DNA of 64,000 nt from Streptomyces sp. V3I7 (GTDB lineage: Bacteria; Actinomycetota; Actinomycetes; Streptomycetales; Streptomycetaceae), in contig NZ_JAUSZK010000001.1 of assembly GCF_030817495.1 (NCBI RefSeq), positions 4,877,001 to 4,941,000 of the forward strand, read 5' to 3'. This document shows positions 1-8,387 of the stretch, piece by piece. Position 1 is the stretch's first letter. Each line of letters begins with the position of its first letter. The translations under genes and the position numbers were made by a program. The notes below the pieces were generated by a model. That model was not told the origin of the DNA. It saw only the letters and a program-made list of their open reading frames with translations, and did not search any database.

Positions 1-549
1 ACCTCCTCGCCGGGCCTCGGCTTCCTGCTCGGCAGCGCCGCGAGCTACGGCGACCAGGGCTGGGAGGGCTACTGGAAGAAGCTCAAGGCCAACGGCGTCA
101 AGGTCGTCGACAGCTGGGAGCAGGCCTACGACCAGGAGTTCTCCGGCTCCGCCGGCGGCAGGAAGGCGCACGGCGACCGGCCGCTCGTCGTCTCCTACGC
201 CTCCTCCCCGCCCGCCGAGGTCATCTACGCCGACCCCAAGCCCAAGACCGCCCCCACCGGCGTGGCGAGCGGCACCTGCTTCCGGCAGACCGAGTACGCC
301 GGACTGCTGAGCAACGCCCGCAACACCAAGGGCGGCAAGGCGCTGCTGGACTTCCTGCTGAGCCGCGAGTTCCAGAACGACATGCCGCTCAACATGTTCG
401 TCTACCCCGTGGTCAAGGGGGCCCAGGTCCCCGCGGAGTTCCAGAAGTACGGCCCGCAGGCCAAGACTCCGCAGACCATGGCGCCCGACCGGATCGCCGC
501 CAACCGCGACCAGTGGGTCAAGTCGTGGACGTCGCTCGTACTCAAGTAG
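1..549 (+). CDS. thiB: Thiamine ABC transporter substrate-binding protein, C-terminal part
   Basis: The window opens inside this gene: the frame is open from base 1 and stops with TAG at 547-549, giving 182 residues. It is the periplasmic-type (here cell-surface) binding protein that delivers thiamine or a phosphate ester to the permease encoded next. The segments SSPGLGF, YASSPPAEV, CFRQTEYAG and DFLLSREFQ..PLNMFVYP match the C-terminal lobe of the ThiB/TbpA family. The signal peptide and N-terminal lobe lie outside the window, so a thiamine riboswitch upstream cannot be checked. It is followed without a gap by permease and ATPase genes. An iron-type binding protein is the main alternative, but the PLNMFVYP region favours thiamine. 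Confidence 0.85.
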   Translation, partial: TSSPGLGFLLGSAASYGDQGWEGYWKKLKANGVKVVDSWEQAYDQEFSGSAGGRKAHGDRPLVVSYASSPPAEVIYADPKPKTAPTGVASGTCFRQTEYAGLLSNARNTKGGKALLDFLLSREFQNDMPLNMFVYPVVKGAQVPAEFQKYGPQAKTPQTMAPDRIAANRDQWVKSWTSLVLK

Positions 550-2189
550 CGGCCACGAGGCGGGGGAACGCGGCACGGCTCGGACTCATGGCCGGGCCGG
601 TCGCGTTCTTCGCCGTCTTCTTCGCCTGGCCCGTCACCGCGATCGTCGCGCGCGGGCTCAAGGCCGACGGTGTCTGGCAGTTCGGGCGGATCGCGGACGT
701 CGTGGCGCAGCCCGGCATCCGGCACGTGCTGTGGTTCACCACCTGGCAGGCGCTGGCCTCCACCGCGCTCACCCTGCTTCTCGCGCTGCCCGGCGCGTAC
801 GTGTTCGCGCGGCTCGGCTTCCCGGGCAAACAGCTCCTGCGCGCGGTGGTCACGGTGCCGTTCGTGCTGCCGACGGTCGTCGTGGGCACGGCGTTCCTGG
901 CGCTCGTCGGCCGCGGCGGACTGCTCGACGCGCTGTGGGGCGTACGGCTGGACACGACGGTGTGGGCGATCCTGCTCGCGCACGTCTTCTTCAACTACGC
1001 CGTCGTCGTACGGACGGTGGGCGGCCTGTGGTCCCAGCTCGACCCGCGGCAGGAGGAGGCCGCGCGGATGCTGGGCGCCTCCCCGTTGCGGGCCTGGCGC
1101 ACGGTGACCCTTCCAGCACTCGCCCCGGCCGTGGCCGCCGCCGCGCTGATGGTCTTCCTGTTCACCTTCACCTCCTTCGGCGTGGTCCAGATCCTCGGCG
1201 GCCCCGGGTTCTCGACCCTCGAAGTGGAGATCTACCGGCAGACGTCCGAGCTCTTCGACCTCTCCACGGCCGCCGTCCTCACGATCGTCCAGTTCGCGGC
1301 GGTCGGCGCCATCCTCGCCGTGCACGCCTGGACGGTGCGCCGCCGGGAGACCGCGCTGCGGCTGGTCGACGCCGCGGTCACGGCGCGCCGGCCGCGCGGA
1401 GCCGGGCAGTGGACGCTGCTGGCCGGCGTCCTCGCCACCGTCGCCCTCCTCCTGGTGCTGCCGCTCACCGTGCTGGTGGCGCGCTCCCTCGACGCCCCGG
1501 ACGTGGGCTACTACCGGGCGCTGACCCGCACGGACGGCGGCACGTTCCTGGTGGCGCCGATCTGGGCGATCGGGAACTCCCTCGAGTACGCCGCCGCCGC
1601 GACCGCCATCGCCGTCGTGATCGGCGCCCTCGCCGCGGCCGCGCTGGCCCGGCGGGACGCCGGCCGGATCGTACGGGGCTTCGACGCGCTGCTGATGCTG
1701 CCGCTCGGCGTCTCCGCCGTGACCGTCGGCTTCGGCTTCCTCATCGCGCTCGACCGGCCGCCGCTGGACCTGCGCCAGTCCTGGATCCTCGTCCCGCTCG
1801 CCCAGGCGCTGGTCGGCGTGCCCTTCGTCGTACGGTCCATGCTGCCCGTGCTGCGGGCGGTCGACGGACGACTGCGCGAGGCGGCGGCCGTGCTCGGGGC
1901 CTCGCCCTGGCGAGTGTGGCGCGAGGTGGATCTGCCGCTGGTGCGGCGGGCGCTGCTGATCGCCGCCGGGTTCGCGTTCGCCGTCTCGCTGGGGGAGTTC
2001 GGGGCGACCGTGTTCATCGCCCGGCCCGACCAGCCGACGCTGCCGGTCGCCGTGGCGCGGCTGCTGGGGCGGCCCGGTGACCTCAACTACGGCCAGGCGA
2101 TGGCCCTTTCGACGGTGCTGATGGTGGTGTGCGCGGTGGCGCTGCTGGTGCTGGAGCGGCTGCGCACCGACCGGACCGGGGAGTTCTGA
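525..2189 (+). CDS. thiP: Thiamine-type ABC transporter permease (double-domain)
   Basis: About 554 residues with roughly 12 hydrophobic segments: two fused BPD-transport permease halves, each with an EAA-loop (EEAARMLGASPLRAWRTV near residue 185 and EAAAVLGASPWRVWREV near 460) that contacts the ATPase. This tandem layout is typical of ThiP and the related iron(III) permeases. The gene overlaps the end of the binding protein gene, indicating translational coupling. Start choice is uncertain: GTG at 513, GTG at 525 or ATG at 588 are all in frame, and none has a convincing Shine-Dalgarno sequence. 525 is chosen for a short overlap that still keeps the basic N-terminus before the first membrane segment. 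Confidence 0.85.
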   Translation: MDVARTQVAATRRGNAARLGLMAGPVAFFAVFFAWPVTAIVARGLKADGVWQFGRIADVVAQPGIRHVLWFTTWQALASTALTLLLALPGAYVFARLGFPGKQLLRAVVTVPFVLPTVVVGTAFLALVGRGGLLDALWGVRLDTTVWAILLAHVFFNYAVVVRTVGGLWSQLDPRQEEAARMLGASPLRAWRTVTLPALAPAVAAAALMVFLFTFTSFGVVQILGGPGFSTLEVEIYRQTSELFDLSTAAVLTIVQFAAVGAILAVHAWTVRRRETALRLVDAAVTARRPRGAGQWTLLAGVLATVALLLVLPLTVLVARSLDAPDVGYYRALTRTDGGTFLVAPIWAIGNSLEYAAAATAIAVVIGALAAAALARRDAGRIVRGFDALLMLPLGVSAVTVGFGFLIALDRPPLDLRQSWILVPLAQALVGVPFVVRSMLPVLRAVDGRLREAAAVLGASPWRVWREVDLPLVRRALLIAAGFAFAVSLGEFGATVFIARPDQPTLPVAVARLLGRPGDLNYGQAMALSTVLMVVCAVALLVLERLRTDRTGEF

Positions 2190-2211
2190 TGCTCTGGACA
2201 GGAGAGTTCCG

Positions 2212-3231
2212 ATGCTGCTGAGCCTTCAGAGCGCGACGGTCCGCCTCGGCGGCCGGGCCGTGCTCGACGCCGTCGGCCTCGACGTCGCCGAGCACGAGAT
2301 CGTGTGCGTGCTCGGCCCCAGCGGCAGCGGCAAGTCCACGCTGCTGCGGGCCGTGGCCGGGCTCCAGCCGCTGGACTCCGGTCGGGTGACGCTCGACGGA
2401 CGCGACCAGGCCGGGGTGCCTGCGCACCGGCGCGAGGTCGGGCTGATGTTCCAGGACAACCAGCTGTTCCCGCAGCGGGACGTGGCCGCCAACGTGGCCT
2501 TCGGCCTGCGGATGCAGGGCATGCCCAAGGCCCGACGGCGGGCCGAGGCGCAGGAGTTGCTGGAACTGGTGGGCCTGCCGGGAGCCGGAAGCCGTGCCGT
2601 CGCCGGGCTCTCCGGAGGCGAGCAGCAGCGCGTGGCGCTCGCCCGCGCCCTGGCCCCCCGGCCCCGGCTGCTGATGCTGGACGAGCCGCTCGGCCAGCTC
2701 GACCGCTCGCTGCGGGAACGGCTCGTCGTCGAACTCCGCGAGCTGTTCGGCCGGTTGGGTACCACCGTGCTGGCCGTGACGCACGACCAGGGCGAGGCCT
2801 TCGCGCTCGCCGACCGGGTCGTGGTGATGCGGGACGGCCGAATCGCCCAGTCCGGTACACCACTTGAGGTGTGGCAGCGCCCCGCCGACGCATTCGTCGC
2901 CCGCTTCCTCGGCTTCGAGAACGTCGTCGAGGCGACCGTCGAGGCGGACGTCGCCCTCACCCCCTGGGGCAAGCTCCCGGTGCCCGCCGACGCCCCGCAG
3001 GGCCCGCGCACGCTGCTCGTCCGGCCCGCCGGCGTCCGGCTGCTGCCGCCCGGCGAGGGCCTGCGCTGCACCGTCACCGCCCGCACCTTCAAGGGCACCC
3101 ACGTCGCCCTCCACCTCCAACCGCAGGACGCCCCCCGCCTGGAAGCGGCCTGCGCCCTGCGCGAGGCCCCGGAGGCGGGGGAGACGGTCGGCGTGGAGTT
3201 CGACGCCGCCGACGTCGTCGTCCTGGGCTGA
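2212..3231 (+). CDS. ABC transporter ATP-binding protein of the thiamine-type importer
   Basis: 339 residues. The ATPase domain carries Walker A GPSGSGKS (about 38-45), signature LSGGEQQR, Walker B LLMLDEP and the H-loop in VTHDQ. After it comes a region of about 100 residues resembling a TOBE domain, so the protein is longer than enterobacterial ThiQ and resembles the PotA/FbpC length class. ATG at 2212 is preceded by AGGAG at 2200-2204. It lies 22 bases after the permease stop and should be the last gene of the operon. Substrate assignment rests on the upstream binding protein; sequence alone would also allow iron or polyamine. Confidence 0.88.
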   Translation: MLLSLQSATVRLGGRAVLDAVGLDVAEHEIVCVLGPSGSGKSTLLRAVAGLQPLDSGRVTLDGRDQAGVPAHRREVGLMFQDNQLFPQRDVAANVAFGLRMQGMPKARRRAEAQELLELVGLPGAGSRAVAGLSGGEQQRVALARALAPRPRLLMLDEPLGQLDRSLRERLVVELRELFGRLGTTVLAVTHDQGEAFALADRVVVMRDGRIAQSGTPLEVWQRPADAFVARFLGFENVVEATVEADVALTPWGKLPVPADAPQGPRTLLVRPAGVRLLPPGEGLRCTVTARTFKGTHVALHLQPQDAPRLEAACALREAPEAGETVGVEFDAADVVVLG

Positions 3232-3339
3232 GCAGTGCTGTGGCCGTGACCGGGGGGTTTTGCCGGAGCTGGTGCCTCCGCGGTGATCGCCTGGCGCGGC
3301 TGGCGCCGGACAGTGTGCCCCAGGGGCCGCGCACCGGGC

Positions 3340-3473
3340 CGTGGCGTGTGTCCGTGTTCCGGTTGGCGCCGCCCGGCGGAGGGCTCCCCAGCACGGGCAC
3401 CGGAAAGGGCGGGGGTGCGCTCGGCGTCGAGTTCGGCGCCGGCGGCGCCGGCGGCGCCGACGTCCCGGGCTGA
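3340..3473 (+). pseudogene. Possible duplicated 3' tail of the upstream ATPase gene
   Basis: Part of a 317-base stretch (3232-3548) with no intact gene. Read in the frame ending with TGA at 3471-3473, it gives ..LGVEFGAGGAGGADVPG-stop, which mirrors the true C-terminus of the ATPase (VGVEFDAADVVVLG-stop at 3190-3231). Resemblance continues past both stops: TGAGCaGTGcTGtGGCcGTGACCGG versus TGAGCggcGTCGGGCTCGTGACCGG, broken here by mismatches. This suggests an old partial duplication or the remnant of a second ATPase gene. GC-rich low complexity could produce part of the match. No start codon or ribosome site supports expression. Confidence 0.35.
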
Positions 3474-3548
3474 GCGGCGTCGGGCTCGTGACCGGCGCTT
3501 TGCCCGAGGTCTGTGTGGGTGATTGATCATCCGGCCTAGGGTGACGGC

Positions 3549-4346
3549 ATGACGTTGTTGACGCATGACCGTTACTGTGACGAGATCGCCCACCAGGTGG
3601 CCGGGTTGAGGGCCGTGGTGACCTCCGGGGCGGACCTCGGGGCCACCGTGCCGACCTGCCCCGACTGGACGCTGGAGCAGCTCGTGCGACACGCGGGCGG
3701 GGCCCTGCGCTGGTCGCAGGCCCTCGTCGCCTCGCGCGCCGAGAAGAACATTCCTCCCGAGGAGATCCCGTTCGCCCGCGGCCCCGAGGAGCAGGGCGAC
3801 GCCGCGGCCCTGGACGCCTGGCTCGCCGAGACGGGTGAGCTGGTCGTCCGTACGCTGCGCGAGGCCGGTCCGGGCGCCGAGGTGTGGAGCTGGTTCGAGG
3901 ACCACAGCTCCGGCTTCTGGGCCCGCCGGATGACCCACGAGATCGCCGTGCACCGCGCCGACGCCGCCCTCGCCGCCGGGCTGCCCTACGAGGTGACGCC
4001 CGAGGTGGCCGCCGACGCGATCGACGAGTGGCTGGTGATCGGCCCCTGGATCCAGCGGCGCCGGGCGGCCCGCGAGGGCAAGCCGCTGCCGCAGGGCCCG
4101 GGCGGCAGCCTGCACCTGCACGCCACCGACACCACCCCCGAGCTGAACGCCGAGTGGATCGTCGAGTGGGGCGAGCAGGGCGTTCAGTGGCGGCGCGGCC
4201 ACGAGAAGGCGACCGTCGCCCTGCGCGGCCCGCTCACCGCCGTGATGCTCGGCTTCTACCGCCGGATCCCGCTGGACAACGAGGAGTTGGAGGTCCTCGG
4301 CGACCGCGCGGTGCTGGAGGGCTGGCTGGAGCGCATGGCGTTCTGA
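3549..4346 (+). CDS. Maleylpyruvate isomerase family (mycothiol-dependent / DinB-fold) protein
   Basis: 265 residues. The N-terminal half has the four-helix DinB/MDMPI layout, including VPTCPDWTLEQLVRHAGG (about 37-54) and the conserved RMTHEIAVHRADA helix (about 127-139), whose His residues usually bind a divalent metal together with the first His. A C-terminal MDMPI_C-like region follows. Family members use mycothiol, the actinobacterial thiol, as cofactor; the substrate of this one cannot be read from sequence. It is a monocistronic gene ended by the bidirectional hairpin at 4360-4394. A TAGGGT -10-like hexamer lies just upstream at 3537-3542. Confidence 0.8.
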   Translation: MTLLTHDRYCDEIAHQVAGLRAVVTSGADLGATVPTCPDWTLEQLVRHAGGALRWSQALVASRAEKNIPPEEIPFARGPEEQGDAAALDAWLAETGELVVRTLREAGPGAEVWSWFEDHSSGFWARRMTHEIAVHRADAALAAGLPYEVTPEVAADAIDEWLVIGPWIQRRRAAREGKPLPQGPGGSLHLHATDTTPELNAEWIVEWGEQGVQWRRGHEKATVALRGPLTAVMLGFYRRIPLDNEELEVLGDRAVLEGWLERMAF

Positions 4347-4359
4347 CGCCGTGAACGAC

Positions 4360-4394
4360 CGTGGCCCGCCCCCACGACACGGGGACGGGCCACG
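4360..4394. terminator. Bidirectional terminator between convergent genes
   Basis: A perfect 9-bp stem, CGTGGCCCG (4360-4368) and CGGGCCACG (4386-4394), with a C/G-rich loop that can extend it. It sits exactly between the stops of the convergent genes 3549-4346 (+) and 4417-5085 (-). There is no U-tract, as is usual in Streptomyces. Confidence 0.7.
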
Positions 4395-4416
4395 ACGGTG
4401 TGCGAGAGGTGAGGCG

Positions 4417-5085
4417 TCAGCTGTCGTTCTTCGCCCCACGGCGGCGCATGCCGAAGAACACGGCACCGCCACCGACGACGACCAGGGCGGCCGCGATGCC
4501 GGCTATCAGACCGGTGTTGGAGTTCGCGCCGGTCTCGGCGAGGTTGGAGCCACCGGCCGCCGGGGACGGGGCGTTGCCCGCCTCAGCCGGAGCCGGGGCG
4601 CTGCTGCTCTCCGACGCAGAGGGGGCCGGGCTCGCGGACTCGGCCGGAGCCGGCTCCGAGGGCTTCTCAGAGGGGGCCGGGGACTCCTCGGTCGTGCAGG
4701 CCGTCGCCGGGGTGGTCAGGACCGGCGAGATGTCGTCGTCGACGTTGAACCGGTCCGTCTTGACGTGGATGCGGTAGGCCGTGCCGGCCTTCCAGTCCAC
4801 GTCGAAGGTCACGGGGGTGCCTTCCTCGGACCCCTTGACCTCCTGCTGACCGGCCTGCTTCTCGCCGGAGTCGGTCTTCTCGAACACGGTGACCGTGGCA
4901 GGCGTCCCGGAGCCGTCCTTGTCCGTGACGACGATGGAGCTCTTGCCGCCTTCGCACGTGGCCTCGGCGGAGAACTCGGTGATTCTGCACGCGAGAGCCG
5001 AACCGGCGACACCTATGACGAGCGCGGCGGAAGCAGCGGAAACACCCAGAATGCGCACCGAACGTGCGCTGCGAGTCATGGACAC
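4417..5085 (-). CDS. LAxTG-anchored cell-surface protein
   Basis: 222 residues. An N-terminal signal peptide (basic [10 protein letters not shown], then a hydrophobic stretch ending at GSALA) is followed by a small Cys-containing beta-rich domain (about 33-125). A Pro/Ser/Glu/Ala linker (about 130-185) resembling a wall-spanning region comes next. The C-terminus is a sortase sorting signal: LAETG, a hydrophobic segment and a basic MRRRG tail. Sortase (class E type in streptomycetes) would cut LAxTG and attach the protein to peptidoglycan. Start is GTG 5085 or ATG 5079, both after AAAGGAC. No sortase gene lies in the window. The ligand or role of the ectodomain is unknown; short chaplin-like motifs are absent. 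Confidence 0.85.
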   Translation of the reverse strand: MSMTRSARSVRILGVSAASAALVIGVAGSALACRITEFSAEATCEGGKSSIVVTDKDGSGTPATVTVFEKTDSGEKQAGQQEVKGSEEGTPVTFDVDWKAGTAYRIHVKTDRFNVDDDISPVLTTPATACTTEESPAPSEKPSEPAPAESASPAPSASESSSAPAPAEAGNAPSPAAGGSNLAETGANSNTGLIAGIAAALVVVGGGAVFFGMRRRGAKNDS

Positions 5086-5178
5086 GTTTGTCCTTTACAG
5101 ATACAGAACTGCGGGGGGTTGTAGGGGACTTGGGGCGGCCGCATGGTGCCGCCTCAGTGTCCCCGCGAGACCCACAGG

Positions 5179-5206
5179 TCTATAAGTGCCCCGTAAGAGG
5201 TGTCAA
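5179..5206 (-). promoter_or_regulatory. Vegetative-type promoter of the LAxTG gene
   Basis: On the minus strand TTGACA (5206-5201), a 16-base spacer and TATAGA (5184-5179) match the HrdB consensus closely. It lies about 95 bases upstream of the LAxTG gene start, leaving a leader of about 85 bases. Confidence 0.6.
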
Positions 5207-5244
5207 CGCGCAAGCGGACAAGGTCCGTTGGCTTTGCCTGCTTA

Positions 5245-6369
5245 TTAACCGCCGAGACGTTTCAGCGCCTCCGGAGCCTCATCGATCCGGTCAACGAGAC
5301 TGATTCTGGCCTCCATTGAGCGTTCCTGGGCCAGCGACCGCAGCAGCGGCCAAGCGGGCAACCGCTCCGTCCAGTGCACCCGGTCCACCAGCACCATCGG
5401 CGTCGGCTCGCCCCGCGACTCGTAGTAGTTCGGCGTCGCGTTGTCGAAGATCTCCTGTACGGTGCCGGCGGCGCCCGGCAGGAACACCACGCCCGCGTTG
5501 GAGCGGGCCAGCAGGCCGTCCTCGCGCGTGGCGTTGGCGAAGTACTTGGCGATGTGTGTGGCGAAGGCGTTGGGCGGCTCGTGGCCGTAGAACCAGGTGG
5601 GGATGCCGACCGACGTCCCACCGCCGGGCCAGCGCTCGCGCACCTCGAAGGCGGCGCGCGCCCAGTCGCTGACGGAGGGCCGGAACGACGGTGCCTCGGC
5701 GAGGAGGCGCAGGGCGTCGTCCAGCATCCCGTCCCCGAACGGCGCGGCGTAGGCGCCGAGGTTCGCCGCCTCCATGGCGCCGGGTCCGCCGCCCGTGGCC
5801 ACGGTGAACCCGGCGCGGGCCAGCTCACGGCCCAGCCGGGCGGCACCGGCGTACTCCTCGGTCCCACGGGCCATGGCGTGGCCGCCCATGACGCCCACCA
5901 CCCGTGCTCCGTCCAGGAGTTCGTCCAGCGCGTCGCAGACGGAGTCGTCGTGGATCGCCCGGAGCATCGAGGAGTAGACGTCGCCATCGGCCTTCGTCCG
6001 CTGGAACCAGGCGTACGCCTGAGCGTCAGGCGTCGCCTCGTACCCCTTCTCCAGCGAGGCGAACAGCTCGTCGGGGGAGTAGACGAAGCCCCGGTAGGGG
6101 TCGAAGGGCAGCCCCGGCAGCGGTGGGAAGACCAGGGCTCCGGCGGCGCGTACGTGGGCGGCCGCCTCCGGGGCCATCGGACAGCCGAGGAAGACGGCCT
6201 CCCAGGCGTCGATGGAGAGCAACGCACTTGTACGGCCGGTCAGATCGACGGCCTGGACGCGGAATCCGGCGAGGGAGCCGTGTTCGGTGACGACCGCGTC
6301 GAACTCGGCGAGCGTTTCGATCTCACGGTCACGGACGGCCTGTTCGGGCTGGGCGGGTATCGGATGCAC
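5245..6369 (-). CDS. LOG family (Rossmann-fold nucleotide-binding) protein
   Basis: 374 residues from GTG 6369. The C-terminal two thirds carry the LOG fold: GVMGGHAMARGT (about 159-170), GGGPGAMEAAN (193-203) and LPGAAGTVQE (297-306), the last corresponding to the PGGxGTxxE nucleotide-binding motif with one Gly replaced by Ala-Ala. Short LOG proteins are cytokinin-nucleotide phosphoribohydrolases; this longer form with an N-terminal extension of about 150 residues is common in actinomycetes and its substrate is not established. Because the reading frame stays open far upstream, the start is inferred from similarity and from the end of the neighbouring VOC gene. It probably follows that gene on the same transcript. 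Confidence 0.75.
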   Translation of the reverse strand: MHPIPAQPEQAVRDREIETLAEFDAVVTEHGSLAGFRVQAVDLTGRTSALLSIDAWEAVFLGCPMAPEAAAHVRAAGALVFPPLPGLPFDPYRGFVYSPDELFASLEKGYEATPDAQAYAWFQRTKADGDVYSSMLRAIHDDSVCDALDELLDGARVVGVMGGHAMARGTEEYAGAARLGRELARAGFTVATGGGPGAMEAANLGAYAAPFGDGMLDDALRLLAEAPSFRPSVSDWARAAFEVRERWPGGGTSVGIPTWFYGHEPPNAFATHIAKYFANATREDGLLARSNAGVVFLPGAAGTVQEIFDNATPNYYESRGEPTPMVLVDRVHWTERLPAWPLLRSLAQERSMEARISLVDRIDEAPEALKRLGG

Positions 6370-6434
6370 CCGCCCATGCTGGCACAGCCGTTGGGCGCGA
6401 GGACCGTGCTCGGTGCTCGGTGCCCAGCGCCGGT

Positions 6435-6842
6435 TCAGCCTTTCACCGCCGCCGGGTCCATCCACATGACCTCCCAGGTGTGGCCGTCGAGGTCGTCGAA
6501 GGCGCGGCCGTACATGAAGCCGTGGTCCTGGGGCTCGCCACTCGCGGTGCCGCCGGCGGCGATCGCGCTGTCGACCAGCTCGTCGACCTTCTCGCGGCTC
6601 TCGGCGCTCAGACACAGCAGGACCTCGCTGGTCCGGGTGGCGTCCGCGATCTCCTTCTTCGTGAAGTCGGCGTACCGCTTCCTGCCGAGCAGCATCGCGA
6701 CGATCGTGTCGCTGATGACGACGCAGGCGCAGTCGTCGGTCGTGAACTGCGGGTTGATCGTGTAGCCGAGCCGCGTGAAGAACTTCTTCGAGGCCTCGAC
6801 GTCCTCGACGGGCAGGTTCACGAAGATCATCTGCTGGTACAT
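6435..6842 (-). CDS. VOC (glyoxalase/dioxygenase-fold) family protein
   Basis: 135 residues from ATG 6842, with GGGAGAGA just before the start. It is a single VOC module: the N-terminal beta-alpha-beta unit (MIFVNLPVEDVEASKKFF) and the C-terminal DDLDGHTWEVMWMD, which supplies the usual metal-binding Glu. The His expected at the N-terminal metal position is replaced (FVNLP), so the metal site may be incomplete, as in the group often annotated as lactoylglutathione-lyase-like. Members of this group are found as antibiotic-binding proteins or unassigned enzymes. No substrate can be named here. Confidence 0.8.
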   Translation of the reverse strand: MYQQMIFVNLPVEDVEASKKFFTRLGYTINPQFTTDDCACVVISDTIVAMLLGRKRYADFTKKEIADATRTSEVLLCLSAESREKVDELVDSAIAAGGTASGEPQDHGFMYGRAFDDLDGHTWEVMWMDPAAVKG

Positions 6843-6986
6843 GCGGTCTCTCCCTGGGGTTCCGTGCTGTTCGCGGGGATAGACCGGCGGCCGCCGGGAA
6901 ACTCATCGGCGGCCGCGGATCTTCTTCGTACGTTCGTGCGGGTCGAGTCGGGTCGGGTTGAGCAGGGGCAGTCGGGACGGCTCGGG

Positions 6987-8387
6987 TCAGCGGGCCAGCG
7001 GGAGCGCCGCCAGGGCGGCGATCACCAGGGTGAGCGGGGCGAACATCGCGAACAGGGCGCCCCCGCGCAGGGCGGCGGCGCTGCGCAGCGTCCTGGCCGG
7101 GGCGCCCAGGCGGAGCAGCGCGGCGACGGTGTCGGCACGGGACTGCCGGGTCTCCACGGCCGCCATGAGCAGCGTCGCCACCGCGCACCCGCTGACCAGG
7201 ACGGCACCGAGGACGGTCAGCGGGCCGAAGGACGGCGCGGTGTCGTCGTACAGCGCGGTCATGGCGTACACCCCCGAGGCGACCGCGCAGACGACGCCGA
7301 GCGGCCGGCCGATGCGGTTGGCCTCGGCCATCAGACCGCGGCCCGCGAGGAGCCGCAGGGCGCCCGGGCGCACCGCCTGGAGCAGCCGGCCGCACAGGTA
7401 GGTGAGGCCCGGGGCGGCCAGGACGAGACCGACGGCGGTGACCGCCCAGCCGACGAGCACGCCGAGCGGGCCTGCCGCCAGGCCGCCGGGCAGCGTGGAG
7501 ACGGGACCGCTGACGGACCGGCTCGCGTACGCCTCCACGGCCAGGCCCGCGGCCAGGACGGCGATGCCCCAGGGCAGCCCGGCCGGGGTCTCGCGCGCCG
7601 GGGCGGGCGGGTCCTCGCTCGGGCGGCGGAGCGCCTCGGCGAGCTCGGTGGCCTGGGCCGGGACGGCGGGGGCCTCGGTGCGCTCCGGAGCCGGCTCGGC
7701 GGAGGTGCCTTCCGCGCTCGCGGCGCCGTCCGCACCGTGACCGGCCGGGACGGGGGTCCGTACCCGCAGGCGGGCGCCGAAGCGGCCGTACGCCCCGAAC
7801 GTCTCGCGTGAGCCCGAGCGGCCGTACGCGCCGAAGCGGCCGTAGCCGCGGGGCTGACCGGCCTGCGCGGGACGGACGTCGCGCGGGCGCAGCGTCAGGG
7901 CCACCACGCCCGACGCGATGACCGGGACCAGGCCCAGCAGGGTCAGGGCGGCCGGGAGCGGGAGGGGTTCGCCGGCGGCCAGGAACTCGGCGGCCGCGCC
8001 GTCGAAGGGCAGCCCCGTCAGATCGCCCCGCAGATGCAGGAAGAACAGCAGCGCCACCATCGAACCCAGCGTGCAGGACAGGGCCGTGGTGACCACCGAG
8101 ACCGCCATCAGGCGGGCCGGGCCCAGGCCGACCGCCGACAGTCCGGGGCGCGGGCGCGTGGCCGGGTCGGTGCGGGCCACCGACACCGCGAACTGGACGG
8201 TGGCCGCCAGCGGCACCGCGCACCAGGCGAGGCGGAGCACCGAGGCGGTGGGCGCCTCGGGGTGGACCAGCGCGTAGCCGAGGGCGGCCAGGAGCAGGAA
8301 GCCCGTACCGGCCGCGGCCGTCGCCACCAGCAGACGGCGCAGGTGGACCGCGGGGTGGGCGGCGCGGGTCAGGCGGAGAGCGAGCAC
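6987..8387 (-). CDS. ABC exporter permease (large integral membrane protein)
   Basis: 466 residues from GTG 8387, preceded by GGAAGGGCGGG and overlapping the end of the ATPase gene by 19 bases, which argues for translational coupling and a shared complex. About 10 hydrophobic segments are visible, interrupted near residues 195-290 by a polar Ala/Pro/Glu-rich stretch and a short repeat (RFGAYGR...RFGARL). The layout resembles actinobacterial FtsX/MacB-related permeases but I see no clear FtsX signature. Substrate unknown; lipids, peptides or antibiotics are possible. The reading frame continues far upstream, so the start depends on the ribosome site and the overlap. Confidence 0.7.
   Translation of the reverse strand: MLALRLTRAAHPAVHLRRLLVATAAAGTGFLLLAALGYALVHPEAPTASVLRLAWCAVPLAATVQFAVSVARTDPATRPRPGLSAVGLGPARLMAVSVVTTALSCTLGSMVALLFFLHLRGDLTGLPFDGAAAEFLAAGEPLPLPAALTLLGLVPVIASGVVALTLRPRDVRPAQAGQPRGYGRFGAYGRSGSRETFGAYGRFGARLRVRTPVPAGHGADGAASAEGTSAEPAPERTEAPAVPAQATELAEALRRPSEDPPAPARETPAGLPWGIAVLAAGLAVEAYASRSVSGPVSTLPGGLAAGPLGVLVGWAVTAVGLVLAAPGLTYLCGRLLQAVRPGALRLLAGRGLMAEANRIGRPLGVVCAVASGVYAMTALYDDTAPSFGPLTVLGAVLVSGCAVATLLMAAVETRQSRADTVAALLRLGAPARTLRSAAALRGGALFAMFAPLTLVIAALAALPLAR

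Noticed and set aside
1..549. TPP riboswitch of the thiamine importer
   Set aside because: The operon start lies outside the window, so it cannot be assessed.
4351..5124. Plus-strand 257-codon frame over the LAxTG gene
   Set aside because: Antisense to a gene with a signal peptide, a sorting signal and a consensus promoter.
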